A DNA stretch of 64,000 nucleotides from Rhodococcus triatomae (GTDB lineage: Bacteria; Actinomycetota; Actinomycetes; Mycobacteriales; Mycobacteriaceae), in NCBI RefSeq assembly GCF_014217785.1, contig NZ_CP048814.1, positions 3,782,001-3,846,000 on the forward strand. Reading direction: 5' to 3'. The position numbers were made by a program, and so were the translations under genes. The notes beneath the pieces are model-generated. The model was not told the origin of the DNA, did no database searches, and saw only the letters and a program-made list of their open reading frames with translations. Of this stretch, positions 62,398-64,000 are shown in pieces (positions within the stretch are counted from its first letter, which is position 1; each line of letters starts with the position of its first letter).

Positions 62398-64000
62398 GTG
62401 GTCCACGAACGAGCAGGTCAACCGGCGCAACCGCAGGATCTCGAGGACCTCGCCCATCTGGTCACCGCCTACTACTCACGGATCCCCGACCCCGACGATC
62501 CGTTGCAGCAGGTGGTGTTCGGTACGTCGGGTCACCGCGGGTCCAGCCTGGACACCGCGTTCAACGAGGCGCACATTCTCGCCACCACCCAGGCCATCGT
62601 CGAGTACCGGGCGTCGCAGGGGGTCGACGGGCCGCTGTTCCTCGGCCGCGACACCCACGCGCTGTCCGAGCCGGCGTGGACGTCGGCGATCGAGGTTCTC
62701 GTCGCGAACGACGTCACCGTCCTGGTCGACTCGCGTGACCGGTACACGCCGACCCCGGCCGTCAGCCACGCGGTGCTCCGCTACAACGAGAGCAAGCCGG
62801 AAGCGCGGGCGGACGGCATCGTGGTCACCCCGTCGCACAACCCGCCCCGCGACGGAGGGTTCAAGTACAACCCGCCGCACGGCGGGCCCGCGGACAGCGA
62901 CGCGACGAGCATCATCGCCGCCCGGGCGAACGAACTGCTGCGCGACGGCCTCGACGGGGTGCGGCGCATATCGTTCGATTCCGCGAGCCGCCGGGTCGAG
63001 CGGTACGACTTCCTCCGCTTCTATGTCGACGACCTCCCGAACGTCGTCGATCTCGACGCGATCCGCCGGTCGGGCCTGCGGATCGGTGCGGACCCGCTCG
63101 GCGGTGCCGCCGTCGACTACTGGTCGGCGATCGCCGACACCCATCACCTCGACCTCGAGGTCGTCAACCCGCTCGTGGACGCCACCTGGCGGTTCATGAC
63201 CCTCGACGGAGACGGCAAGATCCGGATGGACTGCTCGTCGCCGTACGCGATGGCATCGCTGATCGGAAACCGGGACCGCTACGACATCGCCACCGGAAAC
63301 GACGCGGACGCCGACCGCCACGGCATCGTGACACCCGACGGCGGGCTGCTCGATCCCAACCACTACCTCACCGTCGCGATCGACTACCTGTTCACGCAAC
63401 GGTCGCAATGGGCCTCCGACGTCGCGGTGGGCAAGACCCTGGTGAGTTCGTCGATGATCGACAGGGTGGTCGCCGGTCTCGGCCGCAACCTGGACGAGGT
63501 CCCGGTCGGGTTCAAGTGGTTCGTACCCGGTCTGCTGGGCGGTGGGGTCGGCTTCGGCGGCGAGGAGAGCGCCGGTGCCTCGTTCCTGCGCCACGACGGA
63601 CGGGTGTGGACGACGGACAAGGACGGAATCATCCTCGCCCTGCTGGCGTCCGAGATCACTGCGGCCACCGGAAAGACGCCGTCCGTGCGTTACCGCGAAC
63701 TCGCCGAGCGCTACGGCGACCCGGCCTACGCGCGAGTCGACGCCCCGGCCACGCGGGAACAGAAGGCCGTGCTGGCCAAGCTGTCGCCGGAGCAGGTCAC
63801 CGCCACCGAGCTCGCGGGTGAACCGATCCTGGCAACCCTGACAGCCGCTCCGGGTAACGGCGCACCGATCGGTGGTCTGAAGGTGGTCACCGAGAACGCG
63901 TGGTTCGCCGCACGGCCCTCGGGTACCGAAGACGTCTACAAGATCTACGCCGAATCATTCCGTGGGACGGAGCATCTCGCGCAGGTCCAGGCCGAGGCGC
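62398..64000 (+). CDS. pgm: Phosphoglucomutase (alpha-D-glucose), 3' end cut by window
   Basis: This enzyme interconverts glucose-1- and glucose-6-phosphate, feeding glycogen, trehalose and cell-wall sugars. The 534 codons present cover almost the whole protein (about 546 in E. coli Pgm). Signatures are the N-terminal [18 protein letters not shown], the phosphoserine loop [19 protein letters not shown], the metal loop [33 protein letters not shown] and the C-terminal phosphate-binding [20 protein letters not shown] start after GAGGAGGATC. The stop lies just beyond the window. Confidence 0.95.
   Translation, partial: MVHERAGQPAQPQDLEDLAHLVTAYYSRIPDPDDPLQQVVFGTSGHRGSSLDTAFNEAHILATTQAIVEYRASQGVDGPLFLGRDTHALSEPAWTSAIEVLVANDVTVLVDSRDRYTPTPAVSHAVLRYNESKPEARADGIVVTPSHNPPRDGGFKYNPPHGGPADSDATSIIAARANELLRDGLDGVRRISFDSASRRVERYDFLRFYVDDLPNVVDLDAIRRSGLRIGADPLGGAAVDYWSAIADTHHLDLEVVNPLVDATWRFMTLDGDGKIRMDCSSPYAMASLIGNRDRYDIATGNDADADRHGIVTPDGGLLDPNHYLTVAIDYLFTQRSQWASDVAVGKTLVSSSMIDRVVAGLGRNLDEVPVGFKWFVPGLLGGGVGFGGEESAGASFLRHDGRVWTTDKDGIILALLASEITAATGKTPSVRYRELAERYGDPAYARVDAPATREQKAVLAKLSPEQVTATELAGEPILATLTAAPGNGAPIGGLKVVTENAWFAARPSGTEDVYKIYAESFRGTEHLAQVQAEA

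Overview
The window is about 64 kb of very GC-rich chromosome from a mycolic-acid actinomycete, most likely Rhodococcus. The evidence is gene content and order: adnA-adnB, an RCK potassium channel, nudC, mycoredoxin-1, uvrD2 and whiB7 run in the order known from mycobacteria, and fadE24-fadE23, hisN, prfB-mscS-ftsE-ftsX-smpB, ssrA, Rpf-domain proteins and many GTG starts fit the same group. Parallels to M. tuberculosis genes are made from memory of those families, not from a search. I saw no insertion sequence, prophage or CRISPR array. The window is mostly core genome with small accessory patches.

Layout. 1-8.1 kb: a GntR regulator cut by the window edge, an MFS transporter, then an assimilatory nitrate/nitrite block of narK, nirB, nirD, a uroporphyrinogen-III synthase fused to a winged helix, and a CbiX-type chelatase. 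The last two fit supply of the sirohaem that NirB needs. 8.1-13.9 kb: a MobA-MoeA fusion for molybdenum cofactor, a TetR/DHA2-efflux pair and a MocR regulator. 14-26.9 kb: a DNA-repair-rich block of an alkyltransferase-like protein, a LipV-like hydrolase, AdnA-AdnB, DoxX, a K+ channel, NudC, mycoredoxin-1 and UvrD2.

26.9-27.7 kb: whiB7 behind a long leader with a promoter, an alanine-rich upstream ORF and a terminator-like hairpin. Opposite it lie an ABC1-type kinase and a cyclodehydratase-like protein. 30-36.6 kb: a zincin-like protein, a PDZ/Lon-type protease, a PPA1309-family protein and a giant UPF0182 membrane protein. 36.6-39.8 kb: two Rpf-domain genes with related 5' leaders, initiator tRNA, a VapC remnant and a DUF305 protein.

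39.8-49.4 kb: an LVIVD-repeat secreted protein, an acyl-CoA ligase behind a perfect Crp-type site, two lipoproteins, a DUF1707 protein, a VOC/WYL divergent pair, and fadE24-fadE23 behind a palindromic operator that recurs upstream of the LVIVD gene. 49.4-51.3 kb: a membrane protein, hisN and a carbonic anhydrase remnant. 51.4-57 kb: prfB, mscS, a Pro/Thr-rich membrane protein, ftsE, ftsX, smpB and a DMT transporter that may start at CTG. 57-64 kb: a secreted M19-like dipeptidase, an XRE-cupin regulator divergent from a thioredoxin-reductase-like enzyme, tmRNA, a secreted trypsin-like protease, and phosphoglucomutase running off the end.

The strongest leads for undescribed biology are the whiB7 leader with its overlapping DnaA box, the operator shared by fadE24 and the LVIVD operon, the related leaders of the two rpf genes, and the duplicated-module lipoprotein.
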